Source: Fulvivirgaceae bacterium JP3-4 (lineage in GTDB: Bacteria; Bacteroidota; Bacteroidia; Cytophagales; Cyclobacteriaceae). From it: DNA of 64,000 nucleotides. Position numbers and translations under genes: made by a program. The DNA lies in the NCBI GenBank assembly GCA_029309925.1, contig JARKND010000001.1:2666001-2730000 (forward strand), read 5' to 3'. The notes beneath the pieces are model-generated. The model searched no databases and was not told the origin of the DNA. It saw only the letters and a program-made list of their open reading frames with translations. Numbering within the stretch: position 1 is the stretch's first letter; each line of letters starts with the position of its first letter. Positions 26,043 to 34,422 of the stretch are shown here, one piece after another.

Positions 26043-27423
26043 CGTTTTTTCCTTTGTCAGGCCATATCAGACTTCCTGCCACCATCGTTGCAATACTCAG
26101 CAACGTTGCAGGAACAAGACTCGGCCACTCTGTTTCACTGGCTTCAAATATAATCCACGAAACCATACCAACCACCATGGAGCTCATCGCGCCAATTTTA
26201 CTTGATCGTTTCCAATACAAACCAAACGTTAGTGGGGCGAACAAAGAAACAAGACTGAGAATGGAAGACTCTCCTACGAGTTCGTAAATATTCGATCGCA
26301 TGCATGCCATCACCGTTGCCAGTGCGCTGAAGATGAGAATCGATATGCGCGTTACCATAAGCACCTGCTTGTTGGTAAGCCTGTTGCCCGACAATGGCTT
26401 CACCAGGTTCTCGGAAACGATGGCTGCAGGTGCTAAGATTACAGAACTTGTCGTGCTCATGATGGCCGATAGCAGCGAGCCGAAGAAAAGGATCTGCACG
26501 GGGAGCGTTGTATGTTGCAGCACCATGTTCGGCAGCGCGAGTTGGGTATCTCCCTGAAGTTGCCCGGGGTACAGATACTTCGTGCACAGGCTGATGAAGA
26601 GCGGAAGCATTGCAATCGTGAGATACATGGCCGCAGCGATGAAGCATGAACGCACGGCTGTTGTTGCTGAGTTGGATGACATCGAGCGTTGAAACACGTC
26701 CTGCGAAGGTATTGAGCCGAGACCCAGTACAGCCCAGGCCGCAAGCCACCCGACAATTTCACGAAAGTCGGCAGGAGGAAAAAACCGGAATGTCCCGGCT
26801 GGTGCCTGAGCAAGCACGTTCCCCACGCCTCCCGCTTTTACTCCCATGACTACCGCCAGTACAAGCAATCCGCCAATGATTATGATCGTCTGGATGAAAT
26901 CGGTGATCGTGATTGCCCACATCCCACCGATGTAAGTGTAGATGGTAACAACGACCGCGCTGATGACGATACCTTCCCACACTGCCATGCCCGTAACGAC
27001 ATTCATGATCAGCCCCATGGCTACAAGCTGTGCCGCGATGTAGCCGAGGTAAGGCGGGCCCAGGAAAATACTGGCTGTGAGTTCAGCATGCTTGCCAAAC
27101 CGCTTTCGAAAAAAATCACCGAGTGTCAGGAGGTTCAGATTATACAGTTTTCGAACGAAGAACACGCCAAACAGGACAAGACACAACGCTGCCCCGAACG
27201 GATCTTCAATGACAGAATACAAGACTCCTTCAAGAAATTGCGAGGACGCCCCGAACACGGTTTCCGAGCCGAACCACGTGGCGAACATGGCTGTCGAACT
27301 CAGCGTTAGCGGCAGACTCCGGCCCGCCAGCATGTAGTCGTCAAGCGTTTTTACTTTTCGCGCAGCCCACACTCCCACGAGAATGGTAAGCACGAGATAA
27401 AGAATGATGGAGAGTAATAACAA
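26029..27423 (-). CDS. Sodium:solute symporter (SSS family)
   Basis: This 464-aa membrane protein has about 12-13 hydrophobic segments. The N-terminus MLLLSIILYLVLTILVGVWAARKVKTLDDYMLAGRSLP and the GSIPSQDVFQRSMSS segment are typical of the SSF/SSS family (PutP, PanF and choline-like transporters). STTSSVILAPAAIVSENLV contains residues of the sodium-site region. Substrate not predictable. It is the first gene of an operon with osmC-like and metZ genes, so a sulfur- or amino-acid-related solute is possible. Confidence 0.88.
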   Translation of the reverse strand: MLLLSIILYLVLTILVGVWAARKVKTLDDYMLAGRSLPLTLSSTAMFATWFGSETVFGASSQFLEGVLYSVIEDPFGAALCLVLFGVFFVRKLYNLNLLTLGDFFRKRFGKHAELTASIFLGPPYLGYIAAQLVAMGLIMNVVTGMAVWEGIVISAVVVTIYTYIGGMWAITITDFIQTIIIIGGLLVLAVVMGVKAGGVGNVLAQAPAGTFRFFPPADFREIVGWLAAWAVLGLGSIPSQDVFQRSMSSNSATTAVRSCFIAAAMYLTIAMLPLFISLCTKYLYPGQLQGDTQLALPNMVLQHTTLPVQILFFGSLLSAIMSTTSSVILAPAAIVSENLVKPLSGNRLTNKQVLMVTRISILIFSALATVMACMRSNIYELVGESSILSLVSLFAPLTFGLYWKRSSKIGAMSSMVVGMVSWIIFEASETEWPSLVPATLLSIATMVAGSLIWPDKGKNDDKD

Positions 27424-27489
27424 TGCCTGTCAGCGTTGACCGTTGCTGCCAAAGTAAAGAAAGGCAGGAGTTTTATTCAAGCAACGCGA

Positions 27490-28383
27490 CTAGTTTTTAG
27501 AACGGTTGCCACCCAGCTGGAATGTGCGCGTCACGTTGAAGCCGAGATGGATATCGCCTTCGCTGAAATCTCCGTCTGTTTCAGTGATGAAAGCACGTTC
27601 GGTAAGACCTCTCGTGTTAGTCACAACGATCTGGAACACGTGGCCACCGGTTTCGATGTCAACCCCGATTCCAAATGTGTTCTTGTACGGGCTGTTCTCA
27701 TTCACCTGCAGGCGGTAGTAGTATTCACTGGTGAGCGCGACACTCTTAGTGACTTTCAGACGTCCTCCTACTCCTATCGCCATCTGATCATTGTCCTCGA
27801 TGTTCTGATCCACGGCATTTTTGTGAATGAAGGTTGGCATCACCTGCATCGAAAAATTCGGATTGAACTTCCTGGCTACAAGAAGTTGCGTTACGTATGC
27901 GAAGCGGTCTATCGTTTTGAATCCTGCAGGAACATTGTCTTTCTTTGGTGAGCTCCGGTACGCAACGCCACCGAGTACGGTCATGGTGAAAGGAAAGTTC
28001 TTCGCACCTTTGCTCTGTTTTAGAAGTTTATATTTCGCATAACCATCCATCGTTTTGTCAACGGAATTTCTTCCGTAGCTCACACTCAAATTGTCAGTAA
28101 TTCCATAATCCAAACCGTACCGCACGTACGCATCATCCAATCCAAACAGTTCATACAATCCACCGTTGACTTCACCAAACCGGTGAGCAAAGATGAATTC
28201 AAGCGTTCCCTTTGGTTTGGTTTCAACAGTATGACCATTGACAATGCGGGTCCCTTTGAATGTCTGGAATGCATAATCGGTATCTCCTGTCTGAGATGAC
28301 TCGAGTTCCTTCATCAGGTCTTCCTGCGCAAACGCAAGGCCCGAAAAAGTTAAGAGGGCGATTCCTAGGAGATATCGTTTCAT
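27490..28383 (-). CDS. DUF5777-family outer-membrane beta-barrel protein
   Basis: This 297-aa exported protein has signal peptide MKRYLLGIALLTFSGLAFAQ. The body is made of alternating amphipathic strands and ends in HLGFNVTRTFQLGG, like an outer-membrane barrel. Markers such as GTRIVNGHTVETKPKGTLEFIFAHRFGEVNGG and LDDAYVRYGLDYGITDNLSVSYGRNS match the DUF5777 pattern. It is last in a same-strand set: cytochrome-like lipoprotein, YceI, YceI, this gene, with gaps of 3, 6 and 28 bp. Function unknown; a role with the YceI/cytochrome pair is inferred from linkage. Confidence 0.85.
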   Translation of the reverse strand: MKRYLLGIALLTFSGLAFAQEDLMKELESSQTGDTDYAFQTFKGTRIVNGHTVETKPKGTLEFIFAHRFGEVNGGLYELFGLDDAYVRYGLDYGITDNLSVSYGRNSVDKTMDGYAKYKLLKQSKGAKNFPFTMTVLGGVAYRSSPKKDNVPAGFKTIDRFAYVTQLLVARKFNPNFSMQVMPTFIHKNAVDQNIEDNDQMAIGVGGRLKVTKSVALTSEYYYRLQVNENSPYKNTFGIGVDIETGGHVFQIVVTNTRGLTERAFITETDGDFSEGDIHLGFNVTRTFQLGGNRSKN

Positions 28384-28411
28384 TGCTGGTTTGAATTAGC
28401 GGTAGTTAATT

Positions 28412-28951
28412 TTATTTCATCGGCTTATACGCGAAGTCAATCGTGACCTCAATTTCTTCGGCAATATTCTGCCACACAAGTTTGGGGATTTTTATGTCAT
28501 AATCCTTAAGTGCAACCATGAATTTTGCCTTCATCGTGGCTTTTCCGCCATCGAAGGAGATGGTTCCGGGCACCTGGACATCGCGGGTAACACCGTGAAT
28601 AGTAAGTTTGCCGGTCGCAGTCACATTTTGCTCGCCTTTCGTGCTGACGTTATATCCTTTCAGCTTTCCGTTGAAGAGTGCTTTGGGAAACTTCTCCGTC
28701 TCCATGTATTTTTCGTTGAAGTGTTCGCGCATCAGCGCCTTTGGAAAAATAAAGTCCTTGATCTTAACAATGTAAACCAACTCACCAGTAGTGGAATTAA
28801 ACAAGCTTCCAACCATCGTGTTCTCTGCGGTGATGTCTTCGATGGCGGCATCGGAGAAGAAGGAAATCGTGCCCTTTTCGGTTGAAAACTTTTGGGCGTG
28901 TACCTGGGTTGACGAGAGAAAAATGACCGCGAAGAAAACAGATACTTTCAT
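28412..28951 (-). CDS. YceI-family periplasmic protein (copy 2)
   Basis: This 179-aa protein has signal peptide MKVSVFFAVIFLSSTQVHAQ. The YceI lipocalin-like barrel features are FSTEKGTISFFSDAAIEDITAEN, FPKALMREHFNEKYMETEKFPKALFNGKL, GKLTIHGVTRDVQVPGTISF and AKFMVALKDYDIKIPKL. YceI proteins bind polyisoprenoid or other hydrophobic molecules. It is highly similar to the neighbouring copy and arose by tandem duplication. Six bp separate them. Confidence 0.93.
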   Translation of the reverse strand: MKVSVFFAVIFLSSTQVHAQKFSTEKGTISFFSDAAIEDITAENTMVGSLFNSTTGELVYIVKIKDFIFPKALMREHFNEKYMETEKFPKALFNGKLKGYNVSTKGEQNVTATGKLTIHGVTRDVQVPGTISFDGGKATMKAKFMVALKDYDIKIPKLVWQNIAEEIEVTIDFAYKPMK

Positions 28952-28957
28952 TCGAAG

Positions 28958-29485
28958 CTATTGAGGTTTAAAAGTGAAATCAACCGTTACCTCAACCTGC
29001 TCGGCAATATTCTGCCACAACAACTGCGGGATGGTAATGTTATAGTCAGCCAGTTTCACCATAAACTTAGCGTTCATCTGGAGCTTGTTGCCCTGCTTCG
29101 TCATCGTCCCGGGAATTTCGACATCTTTTGTAACACCGTGTATTGTCATCTTTCCAACAGCTTTGGCCGGGCCCGATGGAGCATCCTTGCTGAACCCTTC
29201 GACCTTCCCCTGGAAAGTTGCCTTGGGATACTTGTCGGACTCCATATACTTTTCATTGAAGTGTTCCTGCATCAGCGCTTTCGCAAACTTGAAACCGCTG
29301 ATTGGAATTGAGAAGACGATCTCTCCGTTATCCTGATTGAAGATCCCGGAGGCTTTTTTGTTCTCAGCGGTAATATCCTCGATGGCTGCATCCGAAAAGA
29401 AAACCACTTTGGATTTTTCAACTGTCAGCTTCTGTGCAGCAACGGGTGAGGCAAGGACAATGAGTATGAAAAAAATCCGGCTCAT
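28958..29485 (-). CDS. YceI-family periplasmic protein (copy 1)
   Basis: This 175-aa protein has a short signal peptide (MSRIFFILIVLASPVAAQ). It shares with copy 2 the segments FFSDAAIEDITAEN, LMQEHFNEKYMESDKYPKA, KMTIHGVTKDVEIPGTM and NIAEQVEVTVDF. The tandem pair may bind two related lipids or form a heterodimer. Translation follows the cytochrome-like gene after only 3 bp, so they are one operon. Confidence 0.93.
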   Translation of the reverse strand: MSRIFFILIVLASPVAAQKLTVEKSKVVFFSDAAIEDITAENKKASGIFNQDNGEIVFSIPISGFKFAKALMQEHFNEKYMESDKYPKATFQGKVEGFSKDAPSGPAKAVGKMTIHGVTKDVEIPGTMTKQGNKLQMNAKFMVKLADYNITIPQLLWQNIAEQVEVTVDFTFKPQ

Positions 29486-29488
29486 AAA

Positions 29489-29857
29489 TTAGTTGTTTGG
29501 TGCACCCTCATCCACCCAGCACGCTATTGCATTGATCTGATCCTGACTCAGCCCACCGTTAGGGCTATGGGCTGGTGGCATGATGCGGTTAATCACGTAG
29601 TTTTTGACGTTGCCGTTCTGAGCTTTCGCCTGGAATGCGCCAAAATCGAGCCAGTTGCGTTCCGCCCCGAGGCTACCGTTGTGGCACCCTGTGATACCAC
29701 ACTTCGCCTCAACAATAGGCTTAACATCCTCGAGGTAACTGACCTCGTTGTCCGGGCAGACGTAGGAAGGGAAATTATGATCAGCACAAGAAAGCTGGAA
29801 TCCAAAAATTACTGTTAACGAGATGGCCACGAAGGCCGGCCTTGAAAATCTATTCAT
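29489..29857 (-). CDS. Small cytochrome c-like lipoprotein with CX4CH motif
   Basis: In this 122-aa protein an N-terminal hydrophobic segment ends in FQLSCADHN, a likely lipobox. The heme-type motif KCGITGCHNG has four residues between the cysteines, instead of the usual two. A possible distal ligand is the Met in RIMPPAH. The end, GLSQDQINAIACWVDEGAP, is the usual C-terminal helix of small cytochrome c domains in Bacteroidota. First gene of the YceI/DUF5777 operon; suggested role is periplasmic electron transfer. Confidence 0.8.
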   Translation of the reverse strand: MNRFSRPAFVAISLTVIFGFQLSCADHNFPSYVCPDNEVSYLEDVKPIVEAKCGITGCHNGSLGAERNWLDFGAFQAKAQNGNVKNYVINRIMPPAHSPNGGLSQDQINAIACWVDEGAPNN

Positions 29858-29970
29858 CCTTGAAAGATAACGCGTGAGTATCAGTTACACAAAGATGGAA
29901 GGCGTGGTAAACTTGATTTGGCGAGTCACGTCACGGATTGTGTGACAACACAGAGGCAACCGTATAAAAT

Positions 29971-30034
29971 GAGAAATCCCCCGTGATCCTGGACCACGGG
30001 GGAAATTCATTGTCTATAGTTGGCTTTAATCTTA
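29971..30034 (-). ncRNA. Candidate small RNA, unit 2
   Basis: On the minus strand a -7 box TATATTTG (30038-30045) is followed within a few bases by a 23-nt segment shared with unit 1. Then comes a hairpin with an 8-bp stem (CCCCCGTG / CACGGGGG, 29978-30002) and a short T-rich end. No good -33 box is seen. Length about 60 nt. No reading frame fits. Confidence 0.45.
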
Positions 30035-30211
30035 TATCAAATATATAACACGCGACTTTCTCGGCCTTATACTAATCGACAACGCACAAAATAGAAGGTT
30101 AAGCTGCTTTTTTCGCAGACAGGTGGCGTCTAAGCGGCCGGTCGGAAAACAAAAAATCCCCCAAAGTTCACGACAATGGGGGATTTTTTTGTCTATAGTT
30201 GGCTTTAATCT
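30010..30211. repeat. Two copies of a 23-bp direct repeat
   Basis: The same 23 bases occur at 30010-30032 and 30189-30211 (core GTCTATAGTTGGCTTTAATC on the plus strand), each directly beside a C5/G5 hairpin. Between them the DNA is unrelated. This marks a duplication of a small transcription unit rather than of the whole region. Confidence 0.85.
30150..30211 (-). ncRNA. Candidate small RNA, unit 1
   Basis: This is a minus-strand unit of about 60 nt, lying directly after a near-perfect Bacteroidota promoter. The 5' end holds the 23-nt segment shared with unit 2. The 3' end is a classic terminator (AATCCCCC, loop, GGGGGATT, then six T). The element stands 60 bp after the 62-aa membrane protein gene and has no reading frame of note. 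It could also be read as the 3' end of that gene's mRNA. Confidence 0.55.
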
Positions 30212-30215
30212 GTCA

Positions 30216-30246
30216 CAAAGATAAAACAATTCTTATTGAAAGCAAA
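30216..30246 (-). promoter_or_regulatory. Bacteroidota primary-sigma promoter for candidate sRNA unit 1
   Basis: Minus-strand TTTG (-33), exactly 19 bp, then TATCTTTG (-7) matches the TTTG-N19-TAnnTTTG consensus known for Bacteroidota. It points at the 23-nt repeat and terminator, not at a protein gene. Confidence 0.7.
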
Positions 30247-30273
30247 CAGCTAAGAAACAATTAGTTAGAAAAC

Positions 30274-30462
30274 TTAATCTGGTGCTTGAATCGTGTCTGA
30301 CCTGACCGTGTCAACCTTAAGGAATTCCTTTTTCAACCTCTCTTTAAGCTGTGGTTTCGATCCGGGGAAGGTCGTTCGGGAGGAGATATCATAACTCGCG
30401 TAGGCCAGGAGAATGAAGAAAAGAATTACTGCACCCAAAAAGATTTTTTTAGAACGGCTCAT
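30274..30462 (-). CDS. Small single-pass membrane protein
   Basis: This 62-aa protein has a basic start (MSRSKK), one transmembrane helix (IFLGAVILFFILLAYASYDI) and a charged tail (KPQLKERLKKEFLKVDTVRSD). Its ATG overlaps the stop codon of the large NTT/HEAT gene (TGATG), so it is translationally coupled and probably a partner subunit. No family recognised. Confidence 0.75.
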   Translation of the reverse strand: MSRSKKIFLGAVILFFILLAYASYDISSRTTFPGSKPQLKERLKKEFLKVDTVRSDTIQAPD

Positions 30463-33400
30463 CAGATAAACTCGAGGATTTTGTCAGCAAGCCTGACGTT
30501 ATCCGATAAAAGCTCATAGAACTGGTCTTTGTTGAGCTTCAGAATTACAACTTCAGACTTCGCTATAAGGAGATTAGTGTTCACAAAGTTCGGCAGAGGC
30601 ATCATTTCACCAATGAATTGTCCCTGTGAGAATTGTGCAACGAACTGGCCGCGCTGGAAGAAGTCTATGGTTCCCGTGACAAGAATGTAGAAATTGTTAT
30701 TAGACTTTTCATCGAGAACAAGGCTTTCATCCTCCTTGAGATGAAGTTCATTGCTGATGTCCGCGAGGTATGACAAAGTTAGGCCGGGAATGGATTCAAA
30801 GATGCTGATCTTCTGGAAAAACAGAACCTTCTCAAAACCCATCATCTTTCGCGAATGAATGATCAGATTATCGAGTTCGCGCTTTGTCTTATCACCGAGG
30901 CGCTTGGTGTTGATGTGATAATCTTCGCTGCTCACCTGATAAAGTGCCCAGGCCGAAACTTCCCGGATAAACAGGTCTGGATTGTACAGCTGGGCGATGA
31001 GGTCGAGTTTAAAATCGGTTATGCGCTGCATGCCCACCTGGAACATCACGCATGCTTTCGTCCATCGGTTCGACTGCGTGAAATCACGGTTAATGATAAA
31101 CTTAAGCACGAGTTTCGAGTCGAGCCTTACGCGTGGATAAAAGTCTTCCAGCCTGTTGATACGCTCAACCTCGGAAAGATCATCAAGCACAGGGATAACA
31201 CGCTGCTTAAGCTGATCAGTGAGGAACACATCCAGCATTTCAATCGCGAACGTAATTCCATCCGCGGTGCCGCTATCGATATTTTCCTTGACAAGCTGTA
31301 TAGAACGGGTATCATACAACATCGCGAGAAGCATATAAATGTGCTCGATGTCGTTCTGAATCTCCGCCCGGAGAGCGGTTTTGATCTGATCGGTAAACCC
31401 ATCGTCACCTACTTCCTGAATAGCGCTCAGATTCCAGCGTATATCGGCAATATCGGCTTCGATGGCGTACTTGATGCGGGTCATCTGCGAAATTCCAGCC
31501 TTGAATCCTGACTCACCGAGAGACAACAACACCTGCGAAACCACAACCTTGTTTGGATAATCAATCTTACTCCACAACTGATCACGGCCACGCTGCCCTC
31601 CTATCCTTCCCATTGCCTGAACAAGCTTCAGCATCACCTGCGTGTTCTGTCCGCTGCGGTAGAACGCTGCCTCAAGTGCAGGCAGTGTATCCTGACCGAT
31701 GAGCACCAGCGCATTCATTGCCTGATTGCTGAAGGCAGGACTGCCGAGACTTTCGATCAGAGCATTGATCACTTCCGCGTTATAGCGTTTAATCGATGTC
31801 TTGATTGCGGTGTTACGGACCTTTGGCTCAGGGTCGTTCAGCAATTCCATGAGGTATGAAATTCCCTCCTCTCTCGAAGTATGAAGCAATAGTTCAGCCG
31901 CGTAATGACGGTCATTGGGATTGAGTGAACGCGTCAGTTTCTGAATACGTGCCTTGGTAATGTCACCACCGTTTTCCAATATCAACTCGAGATCGCCTTT
32001 GCTCAGAACATTCTTGGAACCGTTTCCAACCTTTGAGTTGTCGAGACGGATGACATATTGATCAGATACTGACAGCCCCTTCATTTCGTTCATCCGCTCC
32101 TGCGCGTAATGGCGAGTGGCTTCGTCCTCGTTCTTCATGAGGTTATTTACCCAACTGGAAACGTGCGCTGCATTGATCTTTTCCAGCAGCTTAAACGAAA
32201 AGACCGCGCGACTGGCATACGGAGTCAGCAGCATCTGCTCGAGGCGGCTTGTGATCTGTGTAAAACCGCGCTCCAGCTTATCCTGCTTTGTATCGGTTGC
32301 AGATTCCAGCTTTTCGCGAATCTTGGCCCGGTAGCCAAAATGGATGCGGTTAACAACAAGAAAATACAAACCAACCAGAATCAGCAACAGAATCGAAATG
32401 TGAATTACTTTGAAGAAAGGCAGGAAGGCGAACGCGAAAATAAACGCGCCTGCAATGAAGCGCGACCCTTCATTCATTAACCCTTCAACTTTCGACTGAA
32501 CACTAAAACGAATACTGCTGTCTAGTGGAATAAAAAACAATTTGAACACCGGGTTCTCGAGCGAGTCGCGCAGGGTCCAGTTGAACAAACGGCTGAGTGC
32601 AACGAAAAGGAAGAAATACAGGAAGCCTGTTGGAGAAACACTTTTTTCAAAACCCATTGTGTATCCCAGCACGATCGCCCCGAAGGCAAAGAAGCCAACC
32701 ACGATCGGAAGGATAAAGAGCGAAATCCTTAAGCCATAGTTCGAGATGATCTTATTGTTGATGAATGTCTGGAGAATCAAACTCAATCCGTAAACAGCAC
32801 CGGTAAAGAACGAGTAAAAGTTGGTGAGCTCGCGTTCGTCAGGATACTGCTCGCGAACCATTTCCTGAAAAGCATACTGCGTGAACATCAATGTGATCAT
32901 CGAGATGAGCAGAAACAAGCCCAGCGAAAGAATGAACTTGTCTTTAAGGATGGTGGAAAGGCTAGCCTGCTTCTTGACGGCCGGATCAAACTCTCTTGGG
33001 TCATTCTTCGAAAGGCTGAAACTTGAGGAGATCATGATCAGCAGCATCGACACGATCAGAATGCTGAGACAGCATAGGATCAGGTAATTGGAAGTATCGG
33101 TAACAAGCCGGGACGAAAACGGAATGATGATCACGGTGGCAACAATCGCTGCAATCAGCTGACCGGTATCAATCCAGCCGATAATCCGTTTTGACTGGCG
33201 GAAGTTGAAAAGACGACCGAACGTACCCCAGAAGCTCAATAATAGTATAGCCGTGATCGGGCCTGTCATGCAATACATCGCAAAGATGTATGCGTTGTGT
33301 GATGCCGGATCTCCAAAGTGCAGCAACAGATAAGCACCGAAGGTAAACGCGAGAATCAGAATAACACTGCTAAGCGCCAGCGTTGAAAACTTTATGAAAT

Positions 33401-33617
33401 TCTGAAAAAATGAAAACAACGCAGTGGCCACAATGCCTAATGCACCTGCCACGAGAAATGCCTTGTTAAGCTGATTACCGAGACGATTGAGGAAAAGCGA
33501 GTCTGCGGTTACCTGGTACGTTGCGATGAAGACCCCCATGAAGAATCCGGTGGCGAGCATGAGCGTGATTTGCTTTTGCTCTTGCGACCGGTTTGAGAGT
33601 GATGCAGCCAATGCCAT
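30462..33617 (-). CDS. NTT/MFS-like transporter fused to HEAT repeats and a cyclic-nucleotide-binding-like domain
   Basis: This protein has 1051 aa from the ATG at 33617. An upstream in-frame ATG at 33668 lies inside the terminator hairpin of the preceding gene, and a -7 box lies between them, so I reject it. Residues about 1-420 are a 12-TM domain like ADP/ATP (NTT/Npt) translocases. Residues about 430-860 are HEAT-like helical repeats (NDPEPKVRNTAIKTSIKRYN, ALVLIGQDTLPALEAAF). Residues about 925-1045 are a cNMP-binding-like beta-roll (LKEDESLVLDEKSNNNFYILVTGTIDFFQRGQFVAQFSQGQFIGEMMPL). The arrangement recurs in Bacteroidota; whether it transports nucleotides is unknown. Coupled to the 62-aa protein. 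Confidence 0.82.
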   Translation of the reverse strand: MALAASLSNRSQEQKQITLMLATGFFMGVFIATYQVTADSLFLNRLGNQLNKAFLVAGALGIVATALFSFFQNFIKFSTLALSSVILILAFTFGAYLLLHFGDPASHNAYIFAMYCMTGPITAILLLSFWGTFGRLFNFRQSKRIIGWIDTGQLIAAIVATVIIIPFSSRLVTDTSNYLILCCLSILIVSMLLIMISSSFSLSKNDPREFDPAVKKQASLSTILKDKFILSLGLFLLISMITLMFTQYAFQEMVREQYPDERELTNFYSFFTGAVYGLSLILQTFINNKIISNYGLRISLFILPIVVGFFAFGAIVLGYTMGFEKSVSPTGFLYFFLFVALSRLFNWTLRDSLENPVFKLFFIPLDSSIRFSVQSKVEGLMNEGSRFIAGAFIFAFAFLPFFKVIHISILLLILVGLYFLVVNRIHFGYRAKIREKLESATDTKQDKLERGFTQITSRLEQMLLTPYASRAVFSFKLLEKINAAHVSSWVNNLMKNEDEATRHYAQERMNEMKGLSVSDQYVIRLDNSKVGNGSKNVLSKGDLELILENGGDITKARIQKLTRSLNPNDRHYAAELLLHTSREEGISYLMELLNDPEPKVRNTAIKTSIKRYNAEVINALIESLGSPAFSNQAMNALVLIGQDTLPALEAAFYRSGQNTQVMLKLVQAMGRIGGQRGRDQLWSKIDYPNKVVVSQVLLSLGESGFKAGISQMTRIKYAIEADIADIRWNLSAIQEVGDDGFTDQIKTALRAEIQNDIEHIYMLLAMLYDTRSIQLVKENIDSGTADGITFAIEMLDVFLTDQLKQRVIPVLDDLSEVERINRLEDFYPRVRLDSKLVLKFIINRDFTQSNRWTKACVMFQVGMQRITDFKLDLIAQLYNPDLFIREVSAWALYQVSSEDYHINTKRLGDKTKRELDNLIIHSRKMMGFEKVLFFQKISIFESIPGLTLSYLADISNELHLKEDESLVLDEKSNNNFYILVTGTIDFFQRGQFVAQFSQGQFIGEMMPLPNFVNTNLLIAKSEVVILKLNKDQFYELLSDNVRLADKILEFI

Positions 33618-33629
33618 AGGGTTCCAGTT

Positions 33630-33637
33630 CAAAGATA
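33630..33637 (-). promoter_or_regulatory. -7 box for the NTT/HEAT gene
   Basis: Minus-strand TATCTTTG lies 13 bp before the chosen ATG, giving a very short leader. A clear TTTG -33 box at 19 bp is missing. The position supports the 33617 start. Confidence 0.5.
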
Positions 33638-33645
33638 AAATAAAA

Positions 33646-33677
33646 AAGCCTCTTTTGGTACTTTCCAAAGAGGCTTA
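33646..33677 (-). terminator. Rho-independent terminator of the ompH-like gene
   Basis: AAGCCTCTTT and AAAGAGGCTT form a 10-bp stem, followed on the minus strand by a T-rich run. It lies 21 bp after the OmpH/Skp stop. Confidence 0.85.
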
Positions 33678-33697
33678 AATGCTTTTTGAATCACAGC

Positions 33698-34327
33698 TTA
33701 TTTCTTCGCGATGCTGTCGCCTTTTGCTCCGGCTCCCGTTTTTTCATTCTTGTAAGCTTCGTTGAGGCCTTTGATCACATCCTGACTGATATCGAGGGCG
33801 TTGCCTCCGTAGAGGACGTCACTTGTCGGATCGTACTTCAATACTACCTGCAGTCCCTTCTGCCCACTGTAGTCTTTCAAGAAAGTTGTAATGCGGTCGT
33901 ACAATTGTTTGTTGAGGTTCGCTTCCTCCTGCATGAGTTGCTGCTGAAGGGTTTGCTGATACAACTGAAGATTTTGTTGTTTCTTAGCCAGGTTTTCTTC
34001 TGTGGCCTTAACCTGACCGATCGTCATGCTATTAACACTGCGCTGGTATGCATTGAATTCATTTTGCAGTCCCTGAGCGCGGTTGCGCAGGTCCTGATCC
34101 ATCTTCTGGCTCTTCGACTCCAGCTGCTGTCTGTTCACCTTCAGGTAATCGTAATATTTAAATACAGTATCTGTATTGATGTAGGCAATCTTTACGTCAC
34201 TGAGGACGGCATCGTCCGGGCCACTACTGGCAGAGTTTGCAGATTTCGGACTAGCAAAGTGTAAGTAATACAACACACCAACTGCTACCAGCAGGATGAC
34301 GTTCAGAATCAACGACAGGTTCTTCAT
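33698..34327 (-). CDS. OmpH/Skp-family periplasmic chaperone
   Basis: This 209-aa protein has an N-terminal signal or anchor (MKNLSLILNVILLVAVGVLYYLHF), then IAYINTDTVFKYYDYLKVNRQQLE, the OmpH start. Next is a long Gln-rich coiled coil (about 65-140, KKQQNLQLYQQTLQQQLMQEEANL) and a C-terminal KGLQVVLKYDPTSDVLYGGNALDIS segment. Skp-type trimers hold unfolded outer-membrane proteins in the periplasm. Single gene with its own terminator. Confidence 0.9.
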   Translation of the reverse strand: MKNLSLILNVILLVAVGVLYYLHFASPKSANSASSGPDDAVLSDVKIAYINTDTVFKYYDYLKVNRQQLESKSQKMDQDLRNRAQGLQNEFNAYQRSVNSMTIGQVKATEENLAKKQQNLQLYQQTLQQQLMQEEANLNKQLYDRITTFLKDYSGQKGLQVVLKYDPTSDVLYGGNALDISQDVIKGLNEAYKNEKTGAGAKGDSIAKK

Positions 34328-34422
34328 GAGGTTAAGAGTAAATTAGGGCGCAAATATGCCTAGGATTTACTCAGAATTCAAGTGAAGTAACCAGAATTGA
34401 AATTTTTGAAAGAAACGAACGG

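Noticed and set aside
33618-33668. Upstream start (33668) for the NTT/HEAT gene
   Set aside because: That ATG lies within the terminator stem of the ompH-like gene and upstream of a -7 box; the ATG at 33617 fits better.
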